From an uncultured Gammaproteobacteria bacterium (GTDB lineage Bacteria; Pseudomonadota; Gammaproteobacteria; Pseudomonadales; Pseudohongiellaceae), in NCBI GenBank assembly GCA_913060495.1, contig CAJXRP010000002.1, forward strand, positions 1 to 64,000: a stretch of 64,000 nt of DNA, in the 5' to 3' direction. Made by a program: the position numbers and the translations under genes. Positions 36,311 to 46,983 of this stretch are shown one piece after another; position 1 is the stretch's first letter; each line of letters opens with the position of its first letter. The notes under the pieces are model-generated. The model was not told the DNA's origin and searched no databases. It worked only from the letters and a program-made list of their open reading frames with translations.

Positions 36311-37546
36311 CTAAAAATTTCCTTGGAACCAGTTCTTTACTCTGTCCACAATCTGAATCTGTGGTTCACGCTTTGACTCGATTCCACCTCTTTCCTGATA
36401 TTGCTTTAAGCCGTATAGCAACAATCCAACACCAGTAGAATAAATAGGGTTTCTTACAATATCGGCTAAACCGTTGACATTGTGAGGCGCTCCGATACGG
36501 ACAGGGGCATGGAATATTTCTTCGGCTAGATCTACAACGCCTTCCATTTTGCTAGTGCCGCCGGTTAGGACAATGCCAGCAGCCAACAGGCTTTCGAACC
36601 CACTTCGCTGTAGCTCTGCTTGCACTAAGGTAAATAATTCGTCATAGCGCGGCTCAACCACTTCGGCCAGCGCCTGTCTGGAAAGCTCTCTTGGCGCTCG
36701 ATCTCCGACGCTTGGCACCTTCAGAGTCTCATCGGCACTAGCCAATTGAGTCAAAGCGCAGGCGTATTTAATCTTTATTTCCTCTGCATTCTCAGTCGGT
36801 GTTCGCAGAGCCATAGCAATATCATTCGTCACCTGGTCGCCAGCAATTGGAATGACACCTGTGTGACGGATAGCACCTTCAGTGAAAATCGCTATATCGG
36901 TGGTGCCCCCACCAATATCTACGAGACAGACACCTAGCTCTTTCTCATCATCAGTAAGAACGCTATAGGCTGAAGCTAATTGCTCCAGGATAATTTCGTC
37001 TGTCTCTAGGCCGCAACGCTTGATGCATTTTTCAATATTCTGCACCGCATTAATCGCACAGGTGACCAGATGCACTTTCGCCTCAAGACGAACACCTGAC
37101 ATGCCTAGCGGCTCTTTGACACCTTCCTGTGAATCGATGATGTATTCCTGCGGCAGTATGTGCAGAACTTTCTGGTCGGCAGGAATGGCTACGGCTTGCG
37201 CCGCGTCGATAACGCGTTCGATATCGGCCTTCATGACTTCGCCGTCTCGAATCGCTACGATCCCATGAGAGTTCATGCTGCGGATATGACTGCCTGCAAT
37301 CCCTGCGTAGACTGAATGAATCTGGCATCCCGCCATGAGTTCAGCCTCTTCGATTGCACGCTGAATGGACTCGACAGTTGATTCAATATTAACCACGGTG
37401 CCTTTCTTGAGCCCACGAGAACGATGACTTCCAATACCGACGATATCTAGACTGCCGTCCGGATTAATATCCCCGACTATTGCCACGACCTTGGAAGTAC
37501 CAATATCCAATCCAACAATCATGTTCTCGCTTGCCGCGTCATTCAT
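36311..37546 (-). CDS. ftsA: Cell division protein FtsA
   Basis: This actin-like ATPase anchors FtsZ to the membrane. I start it at the ATG giving MNDAASENMIVGLDIGTSKV, because GGAGAA lies about 8 bases upstream; the in-frame ATG ten codons earlier lies before that ribosome site. This gives 411 residues. The phosphate-1 motif is GLDIGTSKVVAIVGD, with GVCLVDIGGGTTDIAIF (about 205) as phosphate-2 and AAGIVLTGGTSKMEG (about 332) as the adenosine motif. The C-terminal amphipathic membrane helix is VDRVKNWFQGNF. It lies between ftsQ and ftsZ. Confidence 0.98.
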   Translation of the reverse strand: MNDAASENMIVGLDIGTSKVVAIVGDINPDGSLDIVGIGSHRSRGLKKGTVVNIESTVESIQRAIEEAELMAGCQIHSVYAGIAGSHIRSMNSHGIVAIRDGEVMKADIERVIDAAQAVAIPADQKVLHILPQEYIIDSQEGVKEPLGMSGVRLEAKVHLVTCAINAVQNIEKCIKRCGLETDEIILEQLASAYSVLTDDEKELGVCLVDIGGGTTDIAIFTEGAIRHTGVIPIAGDQVTNDIAMALRTPTENAEEIKIKYACALTQLASADETLKVPSVGDRAPRELSRQALAEVVEPRYDELFTLVQAELQRSGFESLLAAGIVLTGGTSKMEGVVDLAEEIFHAPVRIGAPHNVNGLADIVRNPIYSTGVGLLLYGLKQYQERGGIESKREPQIQIVDRVKNWFQGNF

Positions 37547-37606
37547 CGTTCGAATTCTCCAGACAAGGGTCTTCAAAAAGACTAAAAATTATTTGCTGGA
37601 ACTGAA

Positions 37607-38422
37607 TCACCGAATTGCCACTCCTGTAAAATCTGAATCGGTATCTTGTACCGCTATTCCGTTTCCGTATCTCAAATCGATAGAAAGAAATTGAGATGAT
37701 CGCTCGAATGGCTGGCTCGTATAGAAATCAATAAAACGCTGCGTCTTCTCGAACACATCATCTCTGCCGGCAGCAACCTGCATTTTTTCATTCAGCAAGT
37801 ATTCCCAACTACCACGCTTGCTTAGACTCAATCCGGAAAGCCGCAGTCCCGCAGGAAACAAAATTTGGTTAAGTTTCTGATACTGCAGCATTACAGTCTC
37901 TTGACTGTCTTCAGGCCCAGTAAGCAAGGGCAGGGTATTTAACTCTAGTGATTTTTCCGGCTGAAATAGCTTTCCGTATTGATTAAGCAACTGCTCATTG
38001 CCCCATCTCGCTATTGCAACTTGTTCTGTCAGGTGCAGTGAAAGAGAGTCTGGCCAGATTCGTGTAACCGACGCCTGCAATATCCATGGGTGACGCTCTA
38101 GCTCTTCCTTCGCCTCGATCACATTGAAATCGAAGAAACCATTACCCATAAACGGGGCCAACACCTTACTGACCTCTGCCTCACTTATTCTTTGCCACTG
38201 ATTTTCGATTCTAACTTTACTGACTGGGCGATTTAAAAACCCGGAGACACCTGCTCTGTTTTGAACCATTACCACAGCAACACATATCAATGCCGCAGCA
38301 AGCACGTAAAGCCCCCGCTTGCCAGATGACTTTGGCTTAAGCGGCTGGTTTCTCGAATTGGAATTACGGCGAGTTGAATGTATGCCGCTACCAGTTCTGA
38401 TTGCTCTGTTTGTAGTTGCCAT
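37607..38422 (-). CDS. ftsQ: Cell division protein FtsQ
   Basis: This bitopic divisome scaffold links FtsB/FtsL to the ring. The 271 residues have a basic cytosolic tail (about 1-34) and one membrane helix (about 36-53: GLYVLAAALICVAVVMV). A POTRA domain follows, starting PVSKVRIENQWQRISEAEVSKVL. The beta domain contains HPWILQASVTRIWPDSLSLHLTEQ and IARWGNEQLLNQYGKLFQP, both typical FtsQ signatures. It starts 5 bases after ddlB and precedes ftsA by about 60 bases. Confidence 0.97.
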   Translation of the reverse strand: MATTNRAIRTGSGIHSTRRNSNSRNQPLKPKSSGKRGLYVLAAALICVAVVMVQNRAGVSGFLNRPVSKVRIENQWQRISEAEVSKVLAPFMGNGFFDFNVIEAKEELERHPWILQASVTRIWPDSLSLHLTEQVAIARWGNEQLLNQYGKLFQPEKSLELNTLPLLTGPEDSQETVMLQYQKLNQILFPAGLRLSGLSLSKRGSWEYLLNEKMQVAAGRDDVFEKTQRFIDFYTSQPFERSSQFLSIDLRYGNGIAVQDTDSDFTGVAIR

Positions 38423-38426
38423 CTTC

Positions 38427-39365
38427 TTAGTTCGCCGCTTGCTCTAGCTCTAATACTGTTAACAATAATTCATCAAAATTGATTCCCAACTGCTTTGCTG
38501 CAATTGGCACAAAACTGTGATCCGTCATACCTGGGATCGTGTTCAGCTCTAGCAGATAAAACTTACCGGCTTCGTCCTGCATAACATCGACCCTTGCCAA
38601 ACCCTCACAATCGAGGCTTTCAAAGGCAGCCCGGACTAAGTTATTAAGCTCGACCCGTTTCTCTTCGTTCAACTGCGCCGGGCAGATAATCTCTGGATCT
38701 TCATCGACATACTTTGCATCGAAGTCGTAAAACTCTCTCGATGTGCTCATTTCAATAGCGGGCAACAATTGATCCTCGATCACCCCTACCGTAAATTCTT
38801 TGCCAATCACGCACTTCTCAGCCATTACTTCTGAATCGAATCCGCGCGCCATCTCAAATTGCGTTTGCAGACTTACTGCGTCCTTCACTATCGCTATGCC
38901 TAGACTCGAACCGCCACTCACTGGCTTCACAACTACAACTTCAAAATCATCTATTACTGCCTGCCAATCCGTTGCGTCGCTTAACAGGACAAAATCAGCA
39001 GTATTCAATCCCAGGCGCTGCCAAATAAGTTTGCTCTTCGCCTTATCCATGGCTAAGGCCGAGGCCAGCACACCGCTTCCGGTATAGGGAATCTTCAATA
39101 TTTCCAGAAGCCCCTGAATCGTGCCATCTTCACCGCCCTGGCCGTGCAACATGATCAGGGCCAAATCCGGCTTTAGTCTTTCTAGATCTGCGACAACTGT
39201 ATCGCTCACATCCAGAACACTCGCCTTTACACCTAATCTCAGCAACCCCTGATAGACTGCTTCGCCACTCAACAGGGAAATTTCGCGCTCTACGGAGTCC
39301 CCACCCTTAAGTACGACGACATGTCCGCAATTTGCTATGATTTTCTCTTTATTTATCGTTCTCAT
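38427..39365 (-). CDS. ddlB: D-alanine--D-alanine ligase
   Basis: This ATP-grasp enzyme makes the D-Ala-D-Ala dipeptide that MurF adds to the peptidoglycan precursor. The 312 residues show VLKGGDSVEREISLLSG (about 18-34), ALIMLHGQGGEDGTIQGLLE (about 72) and VVVKPVSGGSSLGIAIV (about 145). The C-terminal LLELNTIPGMTDHSFVP carries the Mg ligands. The conserved Glu in REISLLSG and the Ser in GGSSLG are present. It sits between murC and ftsQ, the usual ddlB location. A second ligase (ddlA) may exist elsewhere. Confidence 0.97.
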   Translation of the reverse strand: MRTINKEKIIANCGHVVVLKGGDSVEREISLLSGEAVYQGLLRLGVKASVLDVSDTVVADLERLKPDLALIMLHGQGGEDGTIQGLLEILKIPYTGSGVLASALAMDKAKSKLIWQRLGLNTADFVLLSDATDWQAVIDDFEVVVVKPVSGGSSLGIAIVKDAVSLQTQFEMARGFDSEVMAEKCVIGKEFTVGVIEDQLLPAIEMSTSREFYDFDAKYVDEDPEIICPAQLNEEKRVELNNLVRAAFESLDCEGLARVDVMQDEAGKFYLLELNTIPGMTDHSFVPIAAKQLGINFDELLLTVLELEQAAN

Positions 39366-39417
39366 TTGCCTATTTCTTGACCGCTAAATGCAAAAATCTT
39401 CTATAAAAATCAATTAA

Positions 39418-40845
39418 TTATGCTTTGAAACCCGATTTGGCTAATTGTTTAGCCAAAGAACCGACACTTCCGGCTCCCTGAGTCAAAATAATGTCTCCTG
39501 GGCGGACCAATCCACTTAAAATTCCCTGCACTTCAGACTCGTTTTTTACGTACACAGGATCAACTTTTCCGCGTAATCGGATACTTCTACAGAGACTTCT
39601 AGAGTCCGCACTGGCTATCTTCTTCTCTCCAGCGGAATACACCTCGAGTAGCAGCAAGACATCCGCCTCGCCCAACACCTCAACGAAGTCCTCATACAGG
39701 TCCTTAGTGCGACTGTAGCGATGGGGCTGGTAAACCATGACCAGCCTATTCTCCGGCCACCCATCACGCAGAGCGCTTAGGGTAGCGGCAACTTCAGTAG
39801 GGTGATGCCCATAGTCATCAATGAGCATGACCGTCCCGCCATCTACGGGAAATTCTCCTTGCACATCAAAACGACGACCAACACCAGAGAAATTCTGGAT
39901 ACCACTCTGGATATCCTTTGCCTTAATTCCCTCGTCTGTAGCGATGGCAATGGCCGCAGTCGCGTTCAAAGCATTATGTCGACCGGGCATATTCAGGATA
40001 ATTTTTATCTTGTCCTTTGCTTCCTTGCGAACGACTTCGAATTGCGTTGTTTGCTGCTCCTGACTCAATTCAGTAATTCTAAAATCCGCATCCTCAGAGA
40101 AGCCGTAAGTTATTTTCGGCCTCGATATACGTGGTAACAGCTCACGCACAACCGGATCATCGATACACAACACAGCCAATCCATAGAATGGGAGATTGTG
40201 CAAAAAGTCGATGAAGTACTTTTTAAGATTCTCGAAGTCACCACCGTACGTGCTCATGTGATCCGCTTCGATATTAGTCACAACAGCAACCATAGGTTGT
40301 AGGTGCATGAAAGAGGCATCGCTTTCGTCCGCCTCAGCTACCAGATATCGACTCTCTCCAAGTCGAGCATTTGTTCCTGCGCTATTCAGCAAGCCCCCAA
40401 TAACGAATGTGGGATCGAAGCCTGCCTGCGCCAATACAGATGCCACGATGCTTGTAGTCGTGGTCTTACCGTGTGTACCTGCGATTGCAATTGAATGGCG
40501 GTAGCGCATCAATTCAGCCAACATCTCCGCACGCGCGATCAATGGTTTAGATTCATTGATCGCCGCTTTGATTTCGGGGTTACGCTCATCGATAGCGCTG
40601 GAATAGACAACCACATCGGCATTTTTTACATTCGCCGCGTCGTGTCCAAAAAATATCTCGGCACCCATGGACGCTAGACGTACAGTATTCGGAGATTCCT
40701 TTAGGTCTGACCCGCTGATCTTATAACCCTGATTCAGCAACACTTCGGCTACACCGCACATGCCGGCACCACCGATTCCCACAAAATGCAGTCTGTTAAT
40801 GCGCCTCATTTCTGGAATAACATGTCGATTGGCTGCGCTATGCAT
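39418..40845 (-). CDS. murC: UDP-N-acetylmuramate--L-alanine ligase
   Basis: This is the first amino-acid-adding ligase of peptidoglycan synthesis. The 475 residues contain the N-terminal Rossmann motif [17 protein letters not shown], the ATP loop [16 protein letters not shown] (about 117-132), [14 protein letters not shown] and the C-terminal [17 protein letters not shown]. All are typical MurC features. It overlaps the preceding murG gene by 8 bases, indicating tight coupling. No murB gene lies between murC and ddlB, so MurB must be encoded elsewhere, as in Pseudomonas and E. coli. Confidence 0.98.
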   Translation of the reverse strand: MHSAANRHVIPEMRRINRLHFVGIGGAGMCGVAEVLLNQGYKISGSDLKESPNTVRLASMGAEIFFGHDAANVKNADVVVYSSAIDERNPEIKAAINESKPLIARAEMLAELMRYRHSIAIAGTHGKTTTTSIVASVLAQAGFDPTFVIGGLLNSAGTNARLGESRYLVAEADESDASFMHLQPMVAVVTNIEADHMSTYGGDFENLKKYFIDFLHNLPFYGLAVLCIDDPVVRELLPRISRPKITYGFSEDADFRITELSQEQQTTQFEVVRKEAKDKIKIILNMPGRHNALNATAAIAIATDEGIKAKDIQSGIQNFSGVGRRFDVQGEFPVDGGTVMLIDDYGHHPTEVAATLSALRDGWPENRLVMVYQPHRYSRTKDLYEDFVEVLGEADVLLLLEVYSAGEKKIASADSRSLCRSIRLRGKVDPVYVKNESEVQGILSGLVRPGDIILTQGAGSVGSLAKQLAKSGFKA

Positions 40846-41938
40846 GAGCTATCTCCAAACATCGACGCGCAATAATTTCATCCGCGTCATAAACCGCAAT
40901 GGATTTTGCGATATCACTCATCTGCTGTAATTTCTTGCGGTTCTCATGCAAGTCCAACACCAGCGCGCTAAGCGCGGCAACAGTCAAAGTATTTTGCTCC
41001 AATAAAAAAGCGGCACCTGCGTGAACCAACCAATTCGCATTATGTGTTTGCTGCTGATCACTGTGATGCGGGTACGGCACCAGTATGGAAGGCAAACCAG
41101 CCGCCGCAATCTCACTAACAGTACTCGCGCCGGAGCGGCAGATTACTAGATCAGCCCAAGTATAGGCCTCTGCCATATCACCGATGAATGGCACAACTTC
41201 TAAACTCTCCGACGAATCCAGCCCCTTGTCTCGATAGCTAAGCTGCGTTGCCTCTAGGGTCCGATCACCTGTCTGGTGACGCACCGCTGGACGACTATCT
41301 TTCGGCCAAGCTGCCAGCAATTCTGGTATCACTTCGTTTATCGCCAACGCGCCTTGGCTTCCACCCAGCACTAGTATTTGTAAGGGCCTGGACAGATCTT
41401 TAAGATCTCGCTTTAGCAGCGCAAGATCTGCTATTTCTTTTCGAAGTGGATTCCCTGTGTGAATTACCTTCGCGCTTTTCGGAAAGGTATTAGGAAAAGC
41501 CTCGAATACCTGATGCGCAATCTTCGCTAACAACTTATTGGTAGAACCCGGCACGGCATTCTGCTCGTGAATTACCAATTTCTTACCAGTCAATTTGGCC
41601 GCAAGGCCTCCTGGGCCAGAAACGAAACCTCCCATTCCCAATACGCAATCCGGCCTCACCTTCGAAAGTATTCGCATCGATTGGATCAGAGCCTGCACCA
41701 ACATTATGGGCGCCACAATCAGCCTGACTATTCCTTTACCCTTCAAACCCTTCGCAGAGACCGCATGAATCTGAATCCCGGTACCTTCCAGCAACTTGTT
41801 CTCCATACCTTGATGCGTGCCCATCCATTCGGTTCGAACATTTTGCTCTTGTAACTTTTGCGCTATCGAGAGCGCAGGAAATACGTGTCCACCGGTTCCG
41901 GCAGCCATAATGAGCACAGTTGTGTTTTCAGTTGACAC
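40838..41938 (-). CDS. murG: UDP-GlcNAc:lipid I N-acetylglucosaminyltransferase MurG
   Basis: This peripheral membrane GT-B glycosyltransferase adds GlcNAc to lipid I, making lipid II. The 366 residues have [19 protein letters not shown] at the start (G loop 1), [15 protein letters not shown] and IHEQNAVPG in the acceptor domain. [14 protein letters not shown] (G loop 3) and [24 protein letters not shown] form the UDP-GlcNAc site. It starts 9 bases after ftsW and overlaps murC by 8. Confidence 0.98.
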   Translation of the reverse strand: MSTENTTVLIMAAGTGGHVFPALSIAQKLQEQNVRTEWMGTHQGMENKLLEGTGIQIHAVSAKGLKGKGIVRLIVAPIMLVQALIQSMRILSKVRPDCVLGMGGFVSGPGGLAAKLTGKKLVIHEQNAVPGSTNKLLAKIAHQVFEAFPNTFPKSAKVIHTGNPLRKEIADLALLKRDLKDLSRPLQILVLGGSQGALAINEVIPELLAAWPKDSRPAVRHQTGDRTLEATQLSYRDKGLDSSESLEVVPFIGDMAEAYTWADLVICRSGASTVSEIAAAGLPSILVPYPHHSDQQQTHNANWLVHAGAAFLLEQNTLTVAALSALVLDLHENRKKLQQMSDIAKSIAVYDADEIIARRCLEIAHA

Positions 41939-41946
41939 CTTGCTAT

Positions 41947-43125
41947 CTACGCCTCACCAACATCATTAATGTCATTATCGATCTCGTATTCAATCCGCAC
42001 CAACAAGCCAATCATAAAGAAACTCATAATAAGGCTCGCACCGCCATAACTCATGAACGGAAGCGTCAATCCCTTTACCGGAAGCAAACTTATACTAGCC
42101 CCTACATTGATCATTGTCTGACCGGCAAACAATAATCCGAGACCGTAAGCAAAAAATGCCGCAAACAATTTATTTACTTTCTGTGCTTTCTGACCGATCG
42201 AAAAAGCTTTATAGATAAGCGCAGAGAACAGAAGTATCACAGTAGCCACACCAACCAACCCTAACTCTTCGCCAACGATGGCAAGAACGAAGTCGTTATG
42301 CGCCTCTGGCAAGAAGTAGAGTTTTTGTATGCTATTCCCAAGCCCAACACCAAGCCATTCTCCACGACCAAATGCCACCTGCGCCATCGCCTGCTGATAA
42401 CCACCATTGGTCACATTCTCAACCGCCCAAGGATCTAGGTAAGAAGTAATACGATCGATCACATAGGGCTTCATGACGGCAAGCATGGCGATTCCGCCTA
42501 GACAGAGAGTCAACATCAACAAAATGCGATAAAACTTTGCGCCCGCCAAAAAAATCATGCACAGCGCAGTTAGTGTGAGAATAACCATAGTTCCATGGTC
42601 AGGCTGAAAGTGAAAAAGAGCTACTGCAGCGCCAACAACTAGGAACGGCTTATAGAAACCGGACCATTTTTCGCGAACCTCATCAAGCTGCCTTTCCAGA
42701 AAAGCCGCAAGATAAACAACAATAAAAACCTTCGCCAACTCGGAAGGCTGTAAATCGAAAACCACTAAATCTATTCTTCTGGTACTTCCCTTAACAGATT
42801 CCCCGACGCCAGGCACAAGCACCAATAACAGAAGCGCAAACGAACCCATTAGCAAGTACCAACTCTGCGCACGCCATGTTGAAACTGGAATATGAAGCGT
42901 TACCAATAGAACAAACACCCCTACAGCAGAAAAAACTAACTGCCGCTTAAGGAAGAAAAAGGGATCAGAATATTGACTACTGGCAATCTCGACTGAGGCG
43001 GACGTCATCATCAACAAACCGATAAACAACAACAAGAAAGTGAACAACAACAGGCTATTCACTGAACGTGGCTGAATCAATTCGACTGTATCATTTATGG
43101 GTGCGATTGCCTTCGCCATACTCAT
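41947..43125 (-). CDS. ftsW: SEDS peptidoglycan polymerase FtsW
   Basis: This polytopic septal peptidoglycan glycosyltransferase works with FtsI. The 392 residues have about ten membrane helices. Motifs include KRQLVFSAVGVFVLLV (about 63), GSTRRIDLVVFDLQPSELAKV (about 115) and FQPDHGTMVILTLTAL. The C-terminal MINVGASISLLPVKGLTLPFMSYGGASLI contains the SEDS signature. It overlaps murD by four bases (ATGA). Cognate FtsI (PBP3) is encoded about 5.4 kb upstream in the same operon. Confidence 0.98.
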   Translation of the reverse strand: MSMAKAIAPINDTVELIQPRSVNSLLLFTFLLLFIGLLMMTSASVEIASSQYSDPFFFLKRQLVFSAVGVFVLLVTLHIPVSTWRAQSWYLLMGSFALLLLVLVPGVGESVKGSTRRIDLVVFDLQPSELAKVFIVVYLAAFLERQLDEVREKWSGFYKPFLVVGAAVALFHFQPDHGTMVILTLTALCMIFLAGAKFYRILLMLTLCLGGIAMLAVMKPYVIDRITSYLDPWAVENVTNGGYQQAMAQVAFGRGEWLGVGLGNSIQKLYFLPEAHNDFVLAIVGEELGLVGVATVILLFSALIYKAFSIGQKAQKVNKLFAAFFAYGLGLLFAGQTMINVGASISLLPVKGLTLPFMSYGGASLIMSFFMIGLLVRIEYEIDNDINDVGEA

Positions 43126-44483
43126 TGCAAAGTCTCCACTGATTCTATAAATGCAAAGCCTCGATGTTGAAAATTGTCAAACATATCGAAACTAGCGCAC
43201 GCCGGCGAAAGCAGCACGGCATCGCCAGCAGTCGATTGCCGCAATGCTATTTGTGCAGCATCGCGCATATCATTCGCGAAATAAGTCTGAACTTCCGCAT
43301 CGAAATAAGCAGCCATTTTCACAGCATCTTGTCCGATAAGAATTACCGCCTTGCCCCATTTATTCATCGCAGGCATGAGTGCTGCGAAATCCGCACCCTT
43401 AGCTATGCCGCCGGCTATCAATACAATGTGTCCCGTAATATGTTCACCAAGGCCTTCAATAGCCGCCACGGTTGCACCCACATTCGTACCTTTGGAATCA
43501 TTGTAAAAGTCGACTCCATCGATATTCGCCACCCACTGACAACGATGCGGTAACCCAGAGAACTCGGTGATCGCGGCCTTGATTGAATTCATGTCTATGT
43601 CTATTGCCATGGCTAGTGCTACTGCTGCTAGTACGTTCGAAATATTGTGTTGACCGAAAACTTTTAACTCGGAGACCGAAACTATCTTTTCTAGCTGATA
43701 AGCAAGGTATTGATCGCCACCTTCCTCGAGTAACCCGAGACCGTTTACCCCAGCCCGACCCATTCCAAAATCCCACACTGTTGCATCATTCTCTGCAAGC
43801 GGGTAACTCTCTTTGTCATCACGATTAATAACTACCTGTCTACAAGCGGTGAATATTCTTTGCTTCGCTCGGTGATAGTCATCAATTCCTTCATATCTAT
43901 CCATGTGATCTGCACTTAGATTTAGAAGGGTGGCAACCTCTGCCCCTAGGTTTTGCGTCGTTTCCAATTGGAAACTGGATAATTCCAACAAGTACAGATC
44001 CTTCTTACCTTCTGCGAGTAAATCGAGGGCCGGCTTAAAGTTCTCGCCATCTAGGTTGCCGCCAAGCCCAAAATTTTTGCCGGCCTTTTTTAATATGGCA
44101 GCCAATATTGCCACTACAGTACTCTTGCCATTCGAGCCTGTGATCGCAACGATTGGCGCGGTTACTTGTTTGGAGAAAATATCTATATCGCCAGTAATGG
44201 TAACGCCCGCTTTTCTAGCAGTCTCGATCTCTACACCGCGAATGCTTAAGCCTGGGCTAACCACAAGCTGCTTCGCTGTTACAAAAGTTTGCAGATTAAA
44301 ATCACCTAACTCGCACTCAACATCGGGATAGTGCTCTTGCAATACTGCAAGACCTGGTGGCTCACTACGACTATCTACAACTTTGACTTTCTCACCCATT
44401 ACTGTGAAATATTTCACACAAGAAAGCCCGGTAGCTCCCAGCCCAACAATAACGGTAAGACAGTCATCCAGCTCAGTCGCCAT
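43122..44483 (-). CDS. murD: UDP-MurNAc-L-alanine--D-glutamate ligase
   Basis: This cytosolic ligase adds D-Glu to UDP-MurNAc-L-Ala. The 453 residues have the N-terminal VIVGLGATGLSCVKYFTVMG, the P-loop VAITGSNGKSTVVAILAAIL (about 112-131) with Ser in place of the second Thr as often seen in MurD, and LNLSADHMDRYEGIDDYHRAK. The C-terminal VDFYNDSKGTNVGATVAAIE (about 315) is a MurD signature. It lies 37 bases after mraY and overlaps ftsW by four bases. Confidence 0.98.
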   Translation of the reverse strand: MATELDDCLTVIVGLGATGLSCVKYFTVMGEKVKVVDSRSEPPGLAVLQEHYPDVECELGDFNLQTFVTAKQLVVSPGLSIRGVEIETARKAGVTITGDIDIFSKQVTAPIVAITGSNGKSTVVAILAAILKKAGKNFGLGGNLDGENFKPALDLLAEGKKDLYLLELSSFQLETTQNLGAEVATLLNLSADHMDRYEGIDDYHRAKQRIFTACRQVVINRDDKESYPLAENDATVWDFGMGRAGVNGLGLLEEGGDQYLAYQLEKIVSVSELKVFGQHNISNVLAAVALAMAIDIDMNSIKAAITEFSGLPHRCQWVANIDGVDFYNDSKGTNVGATVAAIEGLGEHITGHIVLIAGGIAKGADFAALMPAMNKWGKAVILIGQDAVKMAAYFDAEVQTYFANDMRDAAQIALRQSTAGDAVLLSPACASFDMFDNFQHRGFAFIESVETLQ

Positions 44484-44520
44484 CTAGCCTAATCCCAGTT
44501 GTCCGCTCATCAAGTTGAGC

Positions 44521-45603
44521 CTAGCGTAACTTCAATGTGGCCAGCCCAAATAACACCAACATAACGGTTATAATCCAGAACCGAACAATGACTCTTGGTT
44601 CGGGCCAGCCTTTCAATTCGAAATGATGATGTAACGGAGCCATTCTAAAAACGCGCTTACCCGTCAGCTTGAAAGAAGTCACTTGAATAATTACTGATGC
44701 CGTTTCCGCAACGAATATTCCACCCATGATGAACAGCACTATCTCGTGGCGAGAGATGATCGCCATAACGGCGAGCGCCGCACCAAGGGCGAGCGATCCA
44801 ACATCACCCATGAATATCTGTGCTGGGTAGGTGTTGAACCATAGAAAACCAAGACCGGAACCCACGAGAGCCCCTGCGAAAATAACCACCTCACCGGAAC
44901 CCACTACATAAGGAATATTTAGATAGTCTGAAAATACTGTGTTGCCGGCCAGATAGGCGATTACTCCAAGCGCACCTCCAACCATAACTGTTGGCAAAAT
45001 TGCGAGACCATCTAAACCATCGGTGAGATTCACAGCATTACTGAAACCCACAATGCAGAAGCAACTGAATGCGATATAAAGAATACCAATACTGATGGAC
45101 ACATCTTTGAAAAAAGGAACAATATAGCTAGTTTCGACCGTACTGAATGCGGTGTAGTACAGCGTTGTAGCTGCAGCTAAACCAATTATTGTTTGCCACA
45201 AAAGCTTCCAACGCGCGGACAATCCTGCGGTATTCTTTCGAAAGACCTTACGGTAGTCGTCTACCCATCCTATAGCGCCGTACAGCATCGTAACCAGCAA
45301 GGTTACCCATACATAATGATTAGATAAATCCGACCATAACAATGTGCTTAGTGCGATACTGACAAGAATCAGCGCACCACCCATCGTAGGTGTGCCAGCT
45401 TTACTAAGATGAGTCTGCGGGCCATCGTCACGAACAACTTGTCCGATCTGATGATAATTCAACCGCCGGATCATCGTAGGACCAATCAGCAGAGAAATAC
45501 CAAGAGCCGTCAATATGCTGAAAATTCCACGTACGGTAATGTACTGAAGAACAGAAAAGCTATTGTCGAATTGAATTAGATAGTCTGATAGCCAAACTAA
45601 CAT
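44521..45603 (-). CDS. mraY: Phospho-N-acetylmuramoyl-pentapeptide transferase MraY
   Basis: This inner-membrane enzyme transfers phospho-MurNAc-pentapeptide to undecaprenyl phosphate, making lipid I. The 360 residues have ten membrane helices. Conserved loops are [20 protein letters not shown] (about 59-78), [22 protein letters not shown] with catalytic Asp residues (about 112), [17 protein letters not shown] (about 189), and [19 protein letters not shown]. The C-terminal [13 protein letters not shown] is the HHH motif. It overlaps the murF stop by seven bases. Confidence 0.99.
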   Translation of the reverse strand: MLVWLSDYLIQFDNSFSVLQYITVRGIFSILTALGISLLIGPTMIRRLNYHQIGQVVRDDGPQTHLSKAGTPTMGGALILVSIALSTLLWSDLSNHYVWVTLLVTMLYGAIGWVDDYRKVFRKNTAGLSARWKLLWQTIIGLAAATTLYYTAFSTVETSYIVPFFKDVSISIGILYIAFSCFCIVGFSNAVNLTDGLDGLAILPTVMVGGALGVIAYLAGNTVFSDYLNIPYVVGSGEVVIFAGALVGSGLGFLWFNTYPAQIFMGDVGSLALGAALAVMAIISRHEIVLFIMGGIFVAETASVIIQVTSFKLTGKRVFRMAPLHHHFELKGWPEPRVIVRFWIITVMLVLFGLATLKLR

Positions 45604-46958
45604 TGAGTTTCTCCGTCAATTTTTAGAGCCATGACAATCTCATTCATCTTCGCGCTATGAGAACCTTTAATAAGAATGGTTAGATCTGAATTCGCAATAT
45701 CCGCTAACGCTTCGATAAGCTCTGACTTGCTCTTGAAATGTCTACCCTTTCCGCCATAGGCATCGACGGCCAACTTAGACTTTCCCCCGATTGCCCAGAG
45801 CGCATCGAGCCCTGCAGAAGCTGCATATTCGCCTACATTGCGGTGAGCTGAATCAGTATCGCTACCAAGCTCCCCCATATCGCCCATCACTAAAACTTTC
45901 TGTCCCCGCAGCCCCGACAAAACATCAATTGCCGCAGTAAAAGAGTCAGGGCTTGCGTTATAACTATCATCTATCAGTCGACACCCGCTCATTCCAGACA
46001 GACTAAAAAGCCGTCCCGAAACGGGGTCTAGCTTACCAATACCGTTTGCAATATCTGCCAGACTCGCACCCGCTTCCATTGCAACAGCTGACGCCGCGAC
46101 GGCATTCAAAACATTATGTTTACCAAGGAAACGTATGCTCAGCGCATGCTCACCCTGAGGCGTATGTAATGTAAAACTGCTAGCCCCATCACTCTGCTCT
46201 TTCACCTGTGAAGCAAAATATTGTGAATCCCCCGCTGCGTTTTCGTAACTAAATCGCACGGTTCGTTTTCCTGTAGCTCGTGTAGACCAATCCTCTATAT
46301 AGGCGTCGTCTGCGTTCAACACCATGACACCATCGCTCTTCAAGCCGTCGATGATTTCACCCTTCGCGATGACAATTCCCTGCAGAGAACCAAATCCCTC
46401 TATGTGAGTAGGACTTGCGCCAGTAATAAGCGCTATGTCTGGCTCGGCAGCAGAAACACTAAATGCTATTTCGCCTGCAGCATTCGCCCCCATCTCGATG
46501 ACAGCATACTCATGCTGCTCTTCGAGCTTTAACAGTGTCAGCGGAACTCCAATCGTGTTGTTTAGATTCGCTTCGGTAGCCAGACAATCTGCTGAATTAT
46601 TCAGAATCGAAGCGAGCATTTCCTTTACTGTGGTTTTACCTTGGCTACCTGTCAGTGCAATTACTTTTGCAGTACTACGCTGACGATTCATATTCGCTAT
46701 CTTGGCCAGTGCCACATGGGTATCAGCCACTTTCAAAGCCGGCAGTTGCGATGCAGACTGCCTCGATATCACTGCAGAACTCGCACCTGCGCGCGCGGCC
46801 TCATCGATGAAGTTATTGCCATCGAAATTCTCCCCGACCAAAGCCAGATAAAGATCACCTCTGTTAAGCGATCGAGTATCGGTAGAAACATTGGAAAACA
46901 TCACGTCTTCACCTAGCAATTCACCATCTAATTCTTGAGCCAATAGGGACAATGTCAT
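45597..46958 (-). CDS. murF: UDP-MurNAc-tripeptide--D-Ala-D-Ala ligase
   Basis: This enzyme adds D-Ala-D-Ala to the UDP-MurNAc tripeptide. I chose the Met giving [20 protein letters not shown], which aligns with the normal MurF N-terminus, lies 25 bases after the murE stop and has GGTGA about 8 bases upstream; the frame is open 25 codons earlier inside murE. This gives 453 residues. The P-loop is [33 protein letters not shown] and [20 protein letters not shown] (about 345) are family motifs. Confidence 0.97.
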   Translation of the reverse strand: MTLSLLAQELDGELLGEDVMFSNVSTDTRSLNRGDLYLALVGENFDGNNFIDEAARAGASSAVISRQSASQLPALKVADTHVALAKIANMNRQRSTAKVIALTGSQGKTTVKEMLASILNNSADCLATEANLNNTIGVPLTLLKLEEQHEYAVIEMGANAAGEIAFSVSAAEPDIALITGASPTHIEGFGSLQGIVIAKGEIIDGLKSDGVMVLNADDAYIEDWSTRATGKRTVRFSYENAAGDSQYFASQVKEQSDGASSFTLHTPQGEHALSIRFLGKHNVLNAVAASAVAMEAGASLADIANGIGKLDPVSGRLFSLSGMSGCRLIDDSYNASPDSFTAAIDVLSGLRGQKVLVMGDMGELGSDTDSAHRNVGEYAASAGLDALWAIGGKSKLAVDAYGGKGRHFKSKSELIEALADIANSDLTILIKGSHSAKMNEIVMALKIDGETQC

Positions 46959-46983
46959 ATTGCCGATCACCGCACCCGCCCCA